39,258 nt of DNA. Source: an uncultured bacterium. GTDB taxonomy: Bacteria; Verrucomicrobiota; Kiritimatiellia; RFP12; UBA1067. The stretch lies in NCBI GenBank assembly GCA_902802945.1, contig CADCOC010000130.1, forward strand, positions 1 through 39,258. Direction: 5' to 3'. The translations under genes were made by a program, and so were the position numbers. The notes under the pieces are model-generated. The model made no database searches, had not been told where the DNA came from, and saw only the letters and a program-made list of their open reading frames with translations. Shown here piece after piece: positions 22,046-30,155 of this stretch (positions are counted from its first letter, which is position 1; every line of letters begins with the position of its first letter).

Positions 22046-22636
22046 ATGAAAGCAAATGAAAAGTCTAAGAAGAAAATGCCGATGCCGAAACCGCCCAGGC
22101 GTCTCGCGGTTGAGAGCAAAAAAGAGAGCGAGGCCGAGCGCAAGAAACGAGAGGAAAAGGAAATGAAAGAATACATCGCCCGCGCCGAGGCAGACGCCGA
22201 AGACGCCCTGAGCAGGGCCCATGGCCTGATCGATGAGTTTGAAATGTCCGACGGCGAGATGGAAGAGGATGAGCTAATCTCGGAACTGGACTGCATACGC
22301 GACGACCTGCAAGATTGCAGCGAAGACGGGTGGCGTGGTTTCCGGGATGCCATGGACGAGCTTTCCAACAGGCTCTGGCTCATCGGAGTCGCCTGGCCGC
22401 AGTTCCTGCCGGCCTGCTGTTGGGCGGACATCGTCGAACCCGAGGACGTCAAAATCAAGATACATGGCACCTACGTGTACGAGGAGGATTTCCAGGCCAT
22501 CAGAAAATTCTCCGACGAACTTCAATGCACGTTCAAGGCGGCGGTTAACGAACTTGTTGTTCGTGGCATCAAGTCCTACCGGGAGGAGTGTCGCGCCATG
22601 GAGAAGAAGGCACGTGCCAAAAGGGCAAAACGGTAG
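22046..22636 (+). CDS. Hypothetical charged protein, 196 aa
   Basis: I do not recognise this protein. The ATG at 22046 follows AAAGGAAA and a strong promoter; an in-frame ATG at 21935 lies inside the upstream palindrome and is rejected. Residues 1-60 are highly charged (KKKMPMPKPPRR, then an E/K-rich coiled-coil-like helix), followed by an acidic helical region (DEFEMSDGEMEEDELISELD). A C-terminal segment (TYVYEEDFQAIRKFSDELQC ... FKAAVNELVVRGIKSYREE) could be a ribbon-helix-helix-like fold with a strand and two helices. A DNA-binding role at the upstream palindrome or 22-bp array is a guess. It has no signal peptide. Confidence 0.65.
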   Translation: MKANEKSKKKMPMPKPPRRLAVESKKESEAERKKREEKEMKEYIARAEADAEDALSRAHGLIDEFEMSDGEMEEDELISELDCIRDDLQDCSEDGWRGFRDAMDELSNRLWLIGVAWPQFLPACCWADIVEPEDVKIKIHGTYVYEEDFQAIRKFSDELQCTFKAAVNELVVRGIKSYREECRAMEKKARAKRAKR

Positions 22637-22649
22637 TGCCCTGGTACCG

Positions 22650-22710
22650 GTGGGGCGAGGCGTCCCGCCGAGCCGTAAAAATGGTAGGGCCCGCTCGCCG
22701 AGCGGGCCGC
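22650..22710. repeat. Dispersed hairpin cluster
   Basis: GGGGCGAGGCGTCCCGCCGA (from 22652) and GGCCCGCTCG-C-CGAGCGGGCC (22688-22708), the latter identical to 19008-19028. Confidence 0.85.
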
Positions 22711-22840
22711 CTCGGCTTTGATACAATCCGCATACAAAATGCATACATTTCTGTTACAATCATTTGACAGTTTACGGGGTTACGCCGGACGGGGGAAATG
22801 TGATAAGATATCGGCGTCAGGGCAAGGAGTAAACAATGCT

Positions 22841-23779
22841 ATGAAAACTGAAAAGGACGTTCAAAGAACATCTGCTGAAAACCAGATCGTGAATGATGAG
22901 CGCAACATCCAAACGTTAATCAAGACAATTCGTGGTGTGCAGGTTATACTTGACCGCGACGTGTCAAGATTGTACGGTGTCGCGACCGGGGCGTTGAACA
23001 GGCAGGTCAAGCGCAACGAAGAGCGATTTCCGGAGGACTTCATGTTCAGGTTGTCTGCCGAGGAATGGGATAACTTGAAATGCCAAATTGGCATCTCAAG
23101 TTGGGGTGGTGATCGTCAGCTCCCTTACGCATTTACGGAAAATGGCATTGCCATGTTGAGTAGCGTCCTTCGTTCGCCTACGGCCATTGAAGTGAACATC
23201 CGCATTATGCGGGTGTTTTCTGCAATGCGTCGGTTCTTGCTTGCAAACGCGCAGATGTTTCAGCGAATTGAGGCGGTGGAGAAGCGGCAGATTGCCACGG
23301 ATGCGAAAGTTGATTCTGTCCTACGGCGCCTTGATGCGGCGGAAACGCCGCTGCGCGGCGTGTTCTACGACGGGCAGCTCTGGGATGCGCGTGCGCTGGT
23401 GTTGCAGCTTATCGCGCGCGCGAAGCGGTCGTTGATTCTCATCGACAATTGGGCGACGCCCGAGGTGTTGGACCTCGTTGCGAGGAAACGCGCGGGTGTG
23501 AAGGTGACGATCTTCACATCGGAGCATTACGACAGGAAGCATGTGCCGCACCACAAGATCTCCGATGCCGACGCCCGGGCATTCAGCAAACAGTACCCGA
23601 AACTCACTGTTCGCTACAACGAAACCTTCCACGACCGCTTCCTCATCATCGACGACCGGGAACTCTACCTCATCGGCGCCTCGCTGAAAGACCTCGGCGG
23701 CAAGTGCTTCGCGTTCACGAAGCTCGACCCCACCGACATCCGCCGCATCAAGAAAACCGCTTTCTCGGTCACGCCATAG
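22841..23779 (+). CDS. ORF6N - phospholipase-D-like fusion protein
   Basis: 312 residues. The ATG at 22841 has AAGGAG (22824-22829) upstream. The N-terminal ORF6N domain (about 20-135: IRGVQVILDRDVSRLYGV, NEERFPEDFMFRLSAEE, YAFTENGIAMLSSVL) is a phage- and mobile-element-associated putative DNA-binding domain. The C-terminal part (about 170-312) resembles a single PLD-type phosphodiesterase domain: LILIDNWATPEVLDLV, then FHDRFLIIDDRELYLIGASL with the HxR/K-like core. Such fusions are common in gut Bacteroidota and may be DNA-acting or defence-related. The predicted nuclease lacks a canonical HxKx4D, having His-Asp-Arg. Confidence 0.85.
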   Translation: MKTEKDVQRTSAENQIVNDERNIQTLIKTIRGVQVILDRDVSRLYGVATGALNRQVKRNEERFPEDFMFRLSAEEWDNLKCQIGISSWGGDRQLPYAFTENGIAMLSSVLRSPTAIEVNIRIMRVFSAMRRFLLANAQMFQRIEAVEKRQIATDAKVDSVLRRLDAAETPLRGVFYDGQLWDARALVLQLIARAKRSLILIDNWATPEVLDLVARKRAGVKVTIFTSEHYDRKHVPHHKISDADARAFSKQYPKLTVRYNETFHDRFLIIDDRELYLIGASLKDLGGKCFAFTKLDPTDIRRIKKTAFSVTP

Positions 23780-23784
23780 CCCCA

Positions 23785-23835
23785 CGCCGCGCTTGTCGCG
23801 GCCGAAATGGTAGGGCGCGGCCTCCGGACGCGCCG
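23785..23835. repeat. Dispersed hairpin pair
   Basis: GCCGCG-CTTGT-CGCGGC (23786-23802) and GGCGCG ... CGCGCC (23814-23834) just after the ORF6N gene stop. Confidence 0.85.
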
Positions 23836-23984
23836 CCACCCCTGAACTGGAAACTGGCAACATTGGCACTGGCAACATTTCCACATTGGCAACATTCAAC
23901 CCCGCCTCGCGCAACCCCAAAACGAATTGCGCCCCGTCGTCCCCTGCCCGAAAACTTCCGAACTTCCCTGCAGTCGCTTTCGGC

Positions 23985-24013
23985 TTCCAATCGGGGTGGC
24001 GATTTGTTATACT
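23985..24013 (+). promoter_or_regulatory. Promoter of the defence operon
   Basis: TTCCAA (23985-23990), 17-nt spacer, TATACT (24008-24013). The first ATG (24023) is 10 nt after the -10 box, so the first gene may be translated from a leaderless or very short-leader transcript. No other convincing promoter was seen until the gap at 36610. Confidence 0.55.
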
Positions 24014-24022
24014 AAAACCGCC

Positions 24023-24301
24023 ATGTTAAAGCAGTCATTCCGAGAATCCATCTTCTCCACGAACACGGACGGGAGCAGCAAGGCCTCGTTCTACGTTTGT
24101 GCGCTTGACATGCTTGGCAAAATCCTCTCGCATCACTGCCCGCGTGCATGGGAGGAAGACGAAGCGAATCTTCTCAATTCCGAGGATCTTTGCCTATCGG
24201 CCATTTACGACGCCGCTTTTGACCGGCACCTCATTTCTTTTGACGAACACTATCGCCTGATCGTTTCGTTGGTGGAGAAAAATGGAAAATTAGCTGCATA
24301 G
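24023..24301 (+). CDS. Small ORF resembling a degenerate HNH endonuclease
   Basis: 92 residues, 13 nt before methyltransferase 1. The C-terminal half (NLLNSEDLCLSAIYDAAFDR and HLISFDEHYRLIVS) resembles the second half of HNH_2-type restriction nucleases, which read like NGL-LxAxHDxAFDxGLI, but the key His is Tyr here and the first half with the catalytic His is missing. The N-terminal part (GSSKASFYVCALDMLGKIL) resembles the lead-in seen in some HNH restriction proteins. I infer an internally deleted, inactive nuclease or a recruited small regulator. There is no good ribosome site; the start is set by the promoter. Confidence 0.5.
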   Translation: MLKQSFRESIFSTNTDGSSKASFYVCALDMLGKILSHHCPRAWEEDEANLLNSEDLCLSAIYDAAFDRHLISFDEHYRLIVSLVEKNGKLAA

Positions 24302-24314
24302 TAGGAGTCGCTTT

Positions 24315-25439
24315 ATGAAACGGATTGCGGTTTTTGATTTCTTTTGTGGATGTGGCGGAACCAGTGAGGGGTTCCGCGAAGCGGGTATGGACATTGTGTG
24401 GGCGTTGGATGTCAATCCGGCTGCGGCAAAGACCTATAAGAAGAATTTCCCAAAGGCAAATTTTAACGAGCTTGATGTCAACAAGTTGGACATTGAAGAG
24501 CTAAAACGGGAGATGGCAAAATATCCCGACCATCTGAAGCTTTTTTGTGGCTGCGCACCGTGTCAGCCGTTTACAAAGCAGAAGACGCAGAAGAAGAAAG
24601 TAGACCCTCGGGCGAGCCTACTGTTGTCGTTTGCCAATGTTGTCGAGCAGGCTAAACCGGATTTCGTGTTCGTGGAGAATGTGCCAGGGGTTCAGAAGCC
24701 TCGTTTCGGTGAAGATGGGCCATTTCCCGAATTCTTGCAAAGGATGACAAAACTCGGTTATCAGTTTGAGGAGAAAGGCGCAGTCGTCGCAGCACAGGAT
24801 TACGGAGCTGCGCAGGTTCGCCATCGTTTCATCTTCCTTGCCAGTTTGCATGGCCAGGCGAAGATTCCTGAGGCTACGCATGGTGAAGAGGATGGCAAGC
24901 AGCATTACAAGACGGTTCGCGATGTCATCGCCAATCTGCCACCGATTGCTGCAGGTGCGGAGTATGATGATCCCAAAGGATTGATCAAGAACCATCGCGC
25001 CGCTGCACTGAGCAAGAAGAATCTGAAGCGAATCCAAGCGACACCTCATGATGGTGGTGGACGGAAGTCGTGGCCGAGTGATTCGGGATTGAGATTGAAG
25101 TGCCATACGCGTATCAAGACCAAGGACGGGAAGAAAAAGAAGAAATACACCGGGCATACGGATGTGTATGGTCGCCTTTGGTGGGATCGTCCGTCCACAG
25201 GCCTGACGACACGGTGCATCAGCTACTCCAACGGTCGGTTTGGTCATCCCGAACAGGATCGGGCGATTTCTGTACGTGAAGCTGCCCGCATCCAAGGATT
25301 CCCAGATACTTTCGAGTTCGTTGGGAGCCTGAACGATCAGGCGAAGCAGGTCGGAAATGCCGTTCCCGTTCCGCTGGCCAAAGCGGTGGGAGAAGAGTTT
25401 TTCAGATTGGCACGCAGTAAAAAAAGCGGAGCGGCGTAA
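24315..25439 (+). CDS. C5-cytosine DNA methyltransferase 1
   Basis: 374 residues. Motif I is VFDFFCGCGGTSEGF (6-20), catalytic motif IV CAPCQPF with Cys83, motif VI FVENVPG (119-125), motif VIII QVRHR (167-171) and motif X GNAVPVPLAKAVG near the end; all are intact, so the enzyme should be active. It transfers a methyl group to carbon 5 of cytosine. The region between VIII and X (about 200-320, Lys-rich around KTKDGKKKKKYTGH) would be the target-recognition domain. GTAGGAG precedes the ATG. It is two nt from the GHKL gene, so translation is coupled. Together with methyltransferase 2 it fits a system with an asymmetric site. Confidence 0.95.
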   Translation: MKRIAVFDFFCGCGGTSEGFREAGMDIVWALDVNPAAAKTYKKNFPKANFNELDVNKLDIEELKREMAKYPDHLKLFCGCAPCQPFTKQKTQKKKVDPRASLLLSFANVVEQAKPDFVFVENVPGVQKPRFGEDGPFPEFLQRMTKLGYQFEEKGAVVAAQDYGAAQVRHRFIFLASLHGQAKIPEATHGEEDGKQHYKTVRDVIANLPPIAAGAEYDDPKGLIKNHRAAALSKKNLKRIQATPHDGGGRKSWPSDSGLRLKCHTRIKTKDGKKKKKYTGHTDVYGRLWWDRPSTGLTTRCISYSNGRFGHPEQDRAISVREAARIQGFPDTFEFVGSLNDQAKQVGNAVPVPLAKAVGEEFFRLARSKKSGAA

Positions 25440-25441
25440 TT

Positions 25442-28400
25442 ATGGCAAAGATCCGGACAAGAGCGCGTGCAGTTGACATGCTAGGCCGTCAGCAGATTGC
25501 GACGGTCCAGAATGCCATTGCAGAACTGTTTAAGAATGCGTATGATGCATATGCCAAACGGGTGCAGGTTGATTATCTCCGTGGGAATGGGGTGGATGTG
25601 AACGGTACGCTTTTGGTACGAGATAATGGGATTGGTATGACGAAGGATGATTTCGAGAACAAATGGCTTGTTCTTGGAACCGAGAGTAAGGTCAACGCCA
25701 CTCGCGAACCGGGCTATATTCCAGAAGGAATGACTCCTCGTAAGATCACGGGGGAGAAAGGTATTGGCCGACTGGCGATTGCTCTGTTGGGACGGCAGGT
25801 GGTTGTTTTCACGCGGGCGGAGCGTGAGGATGGTTTGCATGATTTGGTTGTCTGTTGGATCCACTGGGGACTCTTTGAAATCCCTGGCGTTAATCTCGAC
25901 GATATTGAGATTCCGGTTAAGACCTTCAAGGGCGGCGAATTGCCGGAGCTGAATGCGATTTTGGCGCTGCGAGATTCCTTTACGTCTGGCATCAAGAGTA
26001 GCACCGCCTACAAAATGGCCCCTGAACGTTGCGATAAGCTCATTAGAGAAATTGAATCGTTCAATCCTGATTTGAAAGCTCTGGACGCGTTTTTAGAGAA
26101 ATCGTCCGACGGACAGGGATTATCCTTGTCAGGTGAAGGTCGAGGAACGACATTTCTTATCGGATCTGTTAATCGTGTCATTCCAACAGAATTGGACGCG
26201 GAAAACAGTGCCCAAGATTATAGTTTCCGCCGATTGTTGCTGGGGTTTGTCGATCCTGTGTTTTCTAAAGTAATAACGGATTTCAAAGTCTCTTTCAAGG
26301 TGTGGAATCCGGGTTCGTTTGTCGGCACAGAGTATCTGAATGACGAGGTGTTTTTCACTCAGCATGAATTGGATGATTTGACGGATCACTATTTTGTTGG
26401 CGATGTCGATGAATACGGTCAGTTCCATGGACGCTGCCGAATTTTTGATGTTGAGTATCCAGATCTGAAAATTATATGGCGCAATGTCAAAGGAAGAAAG
26501 ACCGAGTGCGGTCCATTCAAGGTGGTGTTTGCCGCGCTTCAGGGCTCAAAGTCCGAATCAATGATAGCTCGAAGATCACAGGACGACTTTAATGCCATTA
26601 ATGCCAAATTGGCGCATATCGGAGGAATGTACGTCTTTAGAGATGGCATTAAGATATTACCCTATGGTAACAATGATTTTGACTGGCTGGAGATAGAAAA
26701 ACGAAGGAATCTCGGTGCGGGGTATTACTATTTTTCCTATCGCCGAATGTTCGGTGCTGTTTTGCTATCCAACCGAGACAACGGTGCGTTGGTTGAGAAG
26801 GCGGGACGTGAGGGGCTGCAGAAGAATGTGCCCTATCAGCAGTTGCGCTCCATCATGATGAACATTCTGGATCAGATTGCTGCTGAATATTTTCGCAGGG
26901 AAGGGCGTAATACGTCCGTTTTTGAGAAGCAGAAGGAAGAGTATAGGAAAGAGTCTGAGGCATTAGAGCGGAAGTTGAAGCAATCTCGTTTCAAGACTGA
27001 GCGCTTTGCGAAGGAACTGACAGCGTTTTTCGATGTTCTTGACATTGATAAGGTCAAGGATGCGGCGGATCAAGTTTTGCGCACGTTGGATGATAAGATG
27101 CAGCGGGCGGCATCAATCTCCGATCCTGATGAAGCGGCAATCCGGTTGATGGCTGTTGAACAGGAATCGAATGATGAGCTTGTGCAGCTCAAGTCGAAAT
27201 ACATTATCAAGAGGCCTCCTGGCGTTGGTTTGCCTAAACGGTTGCAACAGGATTGGCAGACCTATCAGGAAGAGTTTGCGCGGATGGAAGAGAACATTTT
27301 CGTCCCCTGTGCGAATGCGATAGTTGCGAGAATTGGAGAGGTTGCCAAACAGGCGAAAATCTATATCGACCAGCGCAAGCGTCTGGAGCGACAGTTAGCG
27401 CGTCTTGCCGACGAACGGAAGAAACAGCTCAGAGCGAGTATTAATGATGCTAATAAGACGGCGGATACAGCACAAGCGGCGGTGCTGGATATCACCAAGA
27501 GGGCAAATGCAGCATTGGAAGGTGTAATCTTGGATATTCAGGCGGAGATGAATCGTACGCCGATTCAAGAACTTTCTGATGCGGAAGTTGAGAAGTTGCG
27601 AGTCAAGTGGGAGTCACGACTTAATCAGATTGAGGAAGAGCATCAAAAGGGCGTGGATGCCGCGAAAGAAATGTTGTCTTCTCTCGCGAATACGTTGAAT
27701 GAATCTGGTGGTGAAGAGGCTGCGGCGGTTGCTTCGGCAATGGAAAAGCGAGTCCTTGATCTTGAAGCCCAGGCAGATCAGGATTTCGAAATGATTCAAC
27801 TCGGAACGGCAGTTTCCATCATCAATCATGAGTTTATGGTAGCGGTTGCTCAGATTAGGACTGGGTTGCGGGACCTGCATGAGATTTCCCTTCGTGCCAA
27901 GGCGGTGCGTCCGGTGTATGACCAAATTCGTAACAACTTTGAGCACTTGGATGGACATCTGAAGTTGTTTACTCCGTTACAACGGCGTATCCAGAGGCAA
28001 AGAGTGAAGATTTCGGGGGGTGATTTACGGCAGTATGTGGATGATGTATTCTCTGGGCGATTTTCAAGGCATGAGGTTGAGTTGGTGACAACGGACAATT
28101 TCAAGCGGTTGTCGATCAACTGCTACCCCTCAACGCTTTACCCAGTGATGATCAATTTGGTTGACAATGCGTTTTATTGGTTGTCATCTGTGCAAGGCGA
28201 CCGGAAGATGCTTTTTGATTTCGTGGATGGTTCGATTGTCATAGCAAACAACGGGCCCAAGATTGAGAAGCGTGATGCGGAGCGTATCTTTGAGCGCGGA
28301 TTCTCGCGAAAGCCGGGTGGAAGAGGCCTCGGATTGTATATTTCCGCAAAAGCGCTCGAACAGGAAAAGATGTCATTGGGGCTTGTTGAACCGCCGGAGG

Positions 28401-28450
28401 GTTACAATGCGGCGTTTCGAATTGAGTTGCCAATGAAGAAGGGTGAGTGA
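25442..28450 (+). CDS. Dual GHKL ATPase, histidine-kinase-like
   Basis: 1002 residues carrying two separate GHKL ATP-binding modules. The N-terminal one is Hsp90/MutL/MORC-like: N box AELFKNAYDAYA (Asn32), G1 DNGIGM (61-66), G2 GEKGIGRLA (104-112). The middle is long and coiled-coil-rich (about 490-525 and 600-780). The C-terminal one is histidine-kinase-like: a candidate H-box SIINHEF (His796) in a DHp-like helical pair, N box INLVDNAFYWL (about 904-914), G1 ANNGPKI (about 934), F-box IFERGFSRKPGG and G2 GRGLGLYIS (about 959-967). Clamp-type GHKL ATPases occur in restriction-modification neighbourhoods, but this pairing in one chain plus a downstream receiver-like protein suggests a signalling role. 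Kinase activity is inferred, not shown. Confidence 0.85.
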   Translation: MAKIRTRARAVDMLGRQQIATVQNAIAELFKNAYDAYAKRVQVDYLRGNGVDVNGTLLVRDNGIGMTKDDFENKWLVLGTESKVNATREPGYIPEGMTPRKITGEKGIGRLAIALLGRQVVVFTRAEREDGLHDLVVCWIHWGLFEIPGVNLDDIEIPVKTFKGGELPELNAILALRDSFTSGIKSSTAYKMAPERCDKLIREIESFNPDLKALDAFLEKSSDGQGLSLSGEGRGTTFLIGSVNRVIPTELDAENSAQDYSFRRLLLGFVDPVFSKVITDFKVSFKVWNPGSFVGTEYLNDEVFFTQHELDDLTDHYFVGDVDEYGQFHGRCRIFDVEYPDLKIIWRNVKGRKTECGPFKVVFAALQGSKSESMIARRSQDDFNAINAKLAHIGGMYVFRDGIKILPYGNNDFDWLEIEKRRNLGAGYYYFSYRRMFGAVLLSNRDNGALVEKAGREGLQKNVPYQQLRSIMMNILDQIAAEYFRREGRNTSVFEKQKEEYRKESEALERKLKQSRFKTERFAKELTAFFDVLDIDKVKDAADQVLRTLDDKMQRAASISDPDEAAIRLMAVEQESNDELVQLKSKYIIKRPPGVGLPKRLQQDWQTYQEEFARMEENIFVPCANAIVARIGEVAKQAKIYIDQRKRLERQLARLADERKKQLRASINDANKTADTAQAAVLDITKRANAALEGVILDIQAEMNRTPIQELSDAEVEKLRVKWESRLNQIEEEHQKGVDAAKEMLSSLANTLNESGGEEAAAVASAMEKRVLDLEAQADQDFEMIQLGTAVSIINHEFMVAVAQIRTGLRDLHEISLRAKAVRPVYDQIRNNFEHLDGHLKLFTPLQRRIQRQRVKISGGDLRQYVDDVFSGRFSRHEVELVTTDNFKRLSINCYPSTLYPVMINLVDNAFYWLSSVQGDRKMLFDFVDGSIVIANNGPKIEKRDAERIFERGFSRKPGGRGLGLYISAKALEQEKMSLGLVEPPEGYNAAFRIELPMKKGE

Positions 28451-28451
28451 T

Positions 28452-30140
28452 ATGACGATTTCGGATTTTTCGCGTGATGCGGAACGTCATTCCCGGCAGA
28501 ATGACTTGGACTTGGATGGTCCACCCATCTTGATTTTGAAGAAGGATGAAGTTGCGCCAGATTTGGCGACAATGACGATTGAAGCAGATGATGATGATCG
28601 CCGCGCAGATGACAATTGGGTGGATGCACGCTCAGTTACCGATGGCTTTGCCAAAGAGGGCATTGTTTGCGGTGCCTTTGAACCTAAGGAATTCCCAGAG
28701 ACGAACTTTGAAAGTGATGGCAATTTTAAGACGTTGCTAAAAGTTTGCACGAATGCGGACGTGTTCATTCTTGATTGGTATTTATTTCGTGGGAATCAGA
28801 ACGCTGTCGCGCACTTGCTGAAATATATACTGAGTGAGGACAATCGAAATACTTCACCCAAACCGGTTCGGTTCTGCGCGATCTATACGGCTGAAAGAGT
28901 GGATGCAATTTGCGATAAGGTTTATACTGCATTCAAGCAGATCGAGCCGTCGGTAAGCAAAGATGTGGATGCGCGTAAAGTGTGCGCAGGGGGATTGACG
29001 GTTTGTATTTATGCAAAGGAGGAGGCCACATCTTCTGGTGCCGTTGCGGCGAAGGATTTGGCAAGTAGGATTATTACAGACTTTGCGAAGACCTATGAAG
29101 GTATTCTGCCTGCATTGGCTTTGAGAGGCATCGCATCGATTCGGGAAAATACTAAGCGTATCCTTGATAGGTTTCCAGCGGGGATGGATCCGGCTTTGGT
29201 TCTTCATTCTGGTTTGACAATCGGCGGTCAAGCTATTGCTGAAGATGTGACAAATTTAATTGGCGATGAGGTTTCTTCGGTGCTTTCTGATTTGCAAGTG
29301 TCGAGCAATGAGATTTATGGTCTGTGTGCTGAATATGTTAATGGTTGTACGGATTCTGATTTTAGGCAGACAGATGATTCAGAAATAAACAAGGCTATTG
29401 CGAGTGGTGTGGGAGGAGGGGCGATTCGTGATTTTATCTGCCGGGTGTTCAATCAGAGAACATTGTTCCCAAAGGATTCGGATGGCGCATATAAAGCGGT
29501 ATTTTCTAAATGCAAAGAGACGCCCAATCCTAAGTTTAATCCCAACCTCTTGAAACTGCTTAGAAGTTATGTTGAGCGGAAGATTAAATCGCCGGTTAAG
29601 TTTGGTGCTTTGTCAGCGATGTTTTGTCAACGTACAAGTTATTCGGCAAAGCGGATGCTGAAATTTGGTACGGTTGTCAGGGATGCTGTAGAGAGGGATG
29701 CTTATTATCTGTGTCTTATGCCGTCATGTGATAGTATTAGGTTGTTGGATTATGAGGTGGTGAAGCATTCAGATGGGACCGAGGAGAATTGTCAGAAGGT
29801 TCATTATTTCCCATTCTGGAAGTTGGATGCAGTCAAAGATGGTGGAATGTCCAAAGCGCATGGTCTGGTCGTCAAGGGGGATGATGGGGCATATTGTCCA
29901 CTATGCGCGAGGGGGAAGATCCGCGAGAATTTCAGACTCATGAAATTCCATTCGTGTCGCGAGATTGTGGAGTTTGAAGATGATAATTGTGTTAGGACGA
30001 CGGACAATGAAAAAACATTTGAATGGGTTGCAGAATTGAAGTCTGCACATATTCAACGGATGGCAGAATTTGTCAGTCGTGAGTTCTCCCGTGTTGGTCT
30101 AACAGAATCTGAATGGCTTAGGCTTCAGGTTGATCGGTAA
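28452..30140 (+). CDS. Receiver-like partner of the GHKL protein
   Basis: About 562 residues. The ATG at 28452 is 1 nt after the GHKL stop; an in-frame GTG at 28443 would overlap by 8 nt. The N-terminal 150 residues resemble a divergent receiver: PPILILKKDE with an acidic patch (EADDDDRR), NADVFILDWYL with candidate phospho-acceptor Asp108, and VRFCAIYTAE in the place of the conserved Ser/Thr. The rest is an all-helical domain of unknown function, followed by paired cysteines, LCLMPSC and CPLC, suggesting a zinc ribbon, near the C-terminus. It is not a typical response regulator with a DNA-binding output. Its position suggests it is the phosphorylation target or switch of the GHKL protein. 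Confidence 0.7.
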   Translation: MTISDFSRDAERHSRQNDLDLDGPPILILKKDEVAPDLATMTIEADDDDRRADDNWVDARSVTDGFAKEGIVCGAFEPKEFPETNFESDGNFKTLLKVCTNADVFILDWYLFRGNQNAVAHLLKYILSEDNRNTSPKPVRFCAIYTAERVDAICDKVYTAFKQIEPSVSKDVDARKVCAGGLTVCIYAKEEATSSGAVAAKDLASRIITDFAKTYEGILPALALRGIASIRENTKRILDRFPAGMDPALVLHSGLTIGGQAIAEDVTNLIGDEVSSVLSDLQVSSNEIYGLCAEYVNGCTDSDFRQTDDSEINKAIASGVGGGAIRDFICRVFNQRTLFPKDSDGAYKAVFSKCKETPNPKFNPNLLKLLRSYVERKIKSPVKFGALSAMFCQRTSYSAKRMLKFGTVVRDAVERDAYYLCLMPSCDSIRLLDYEVVKHSDGTEENCQKVHYFPFWKLDAVKDGGMSKAHGLVVKGDDGAYCPLCARGKIRENFRLMKFHSCREIVEFEDDNCVRTTDNEKTFEWVAELKSAHIQRMAEFVSREFSRVGLTESEWLRLQVDR

Positions 30141-30155
30141 TCATTGGTACAAATA

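Noticed and set aside
22764..22809. Promoter for the ORF6N gene from TTGACA at 22764
   Set aside because: No -10 box at proper spacing; the nearest candidates (TGTGAT, TAAGAT) are 29-34 nt away.
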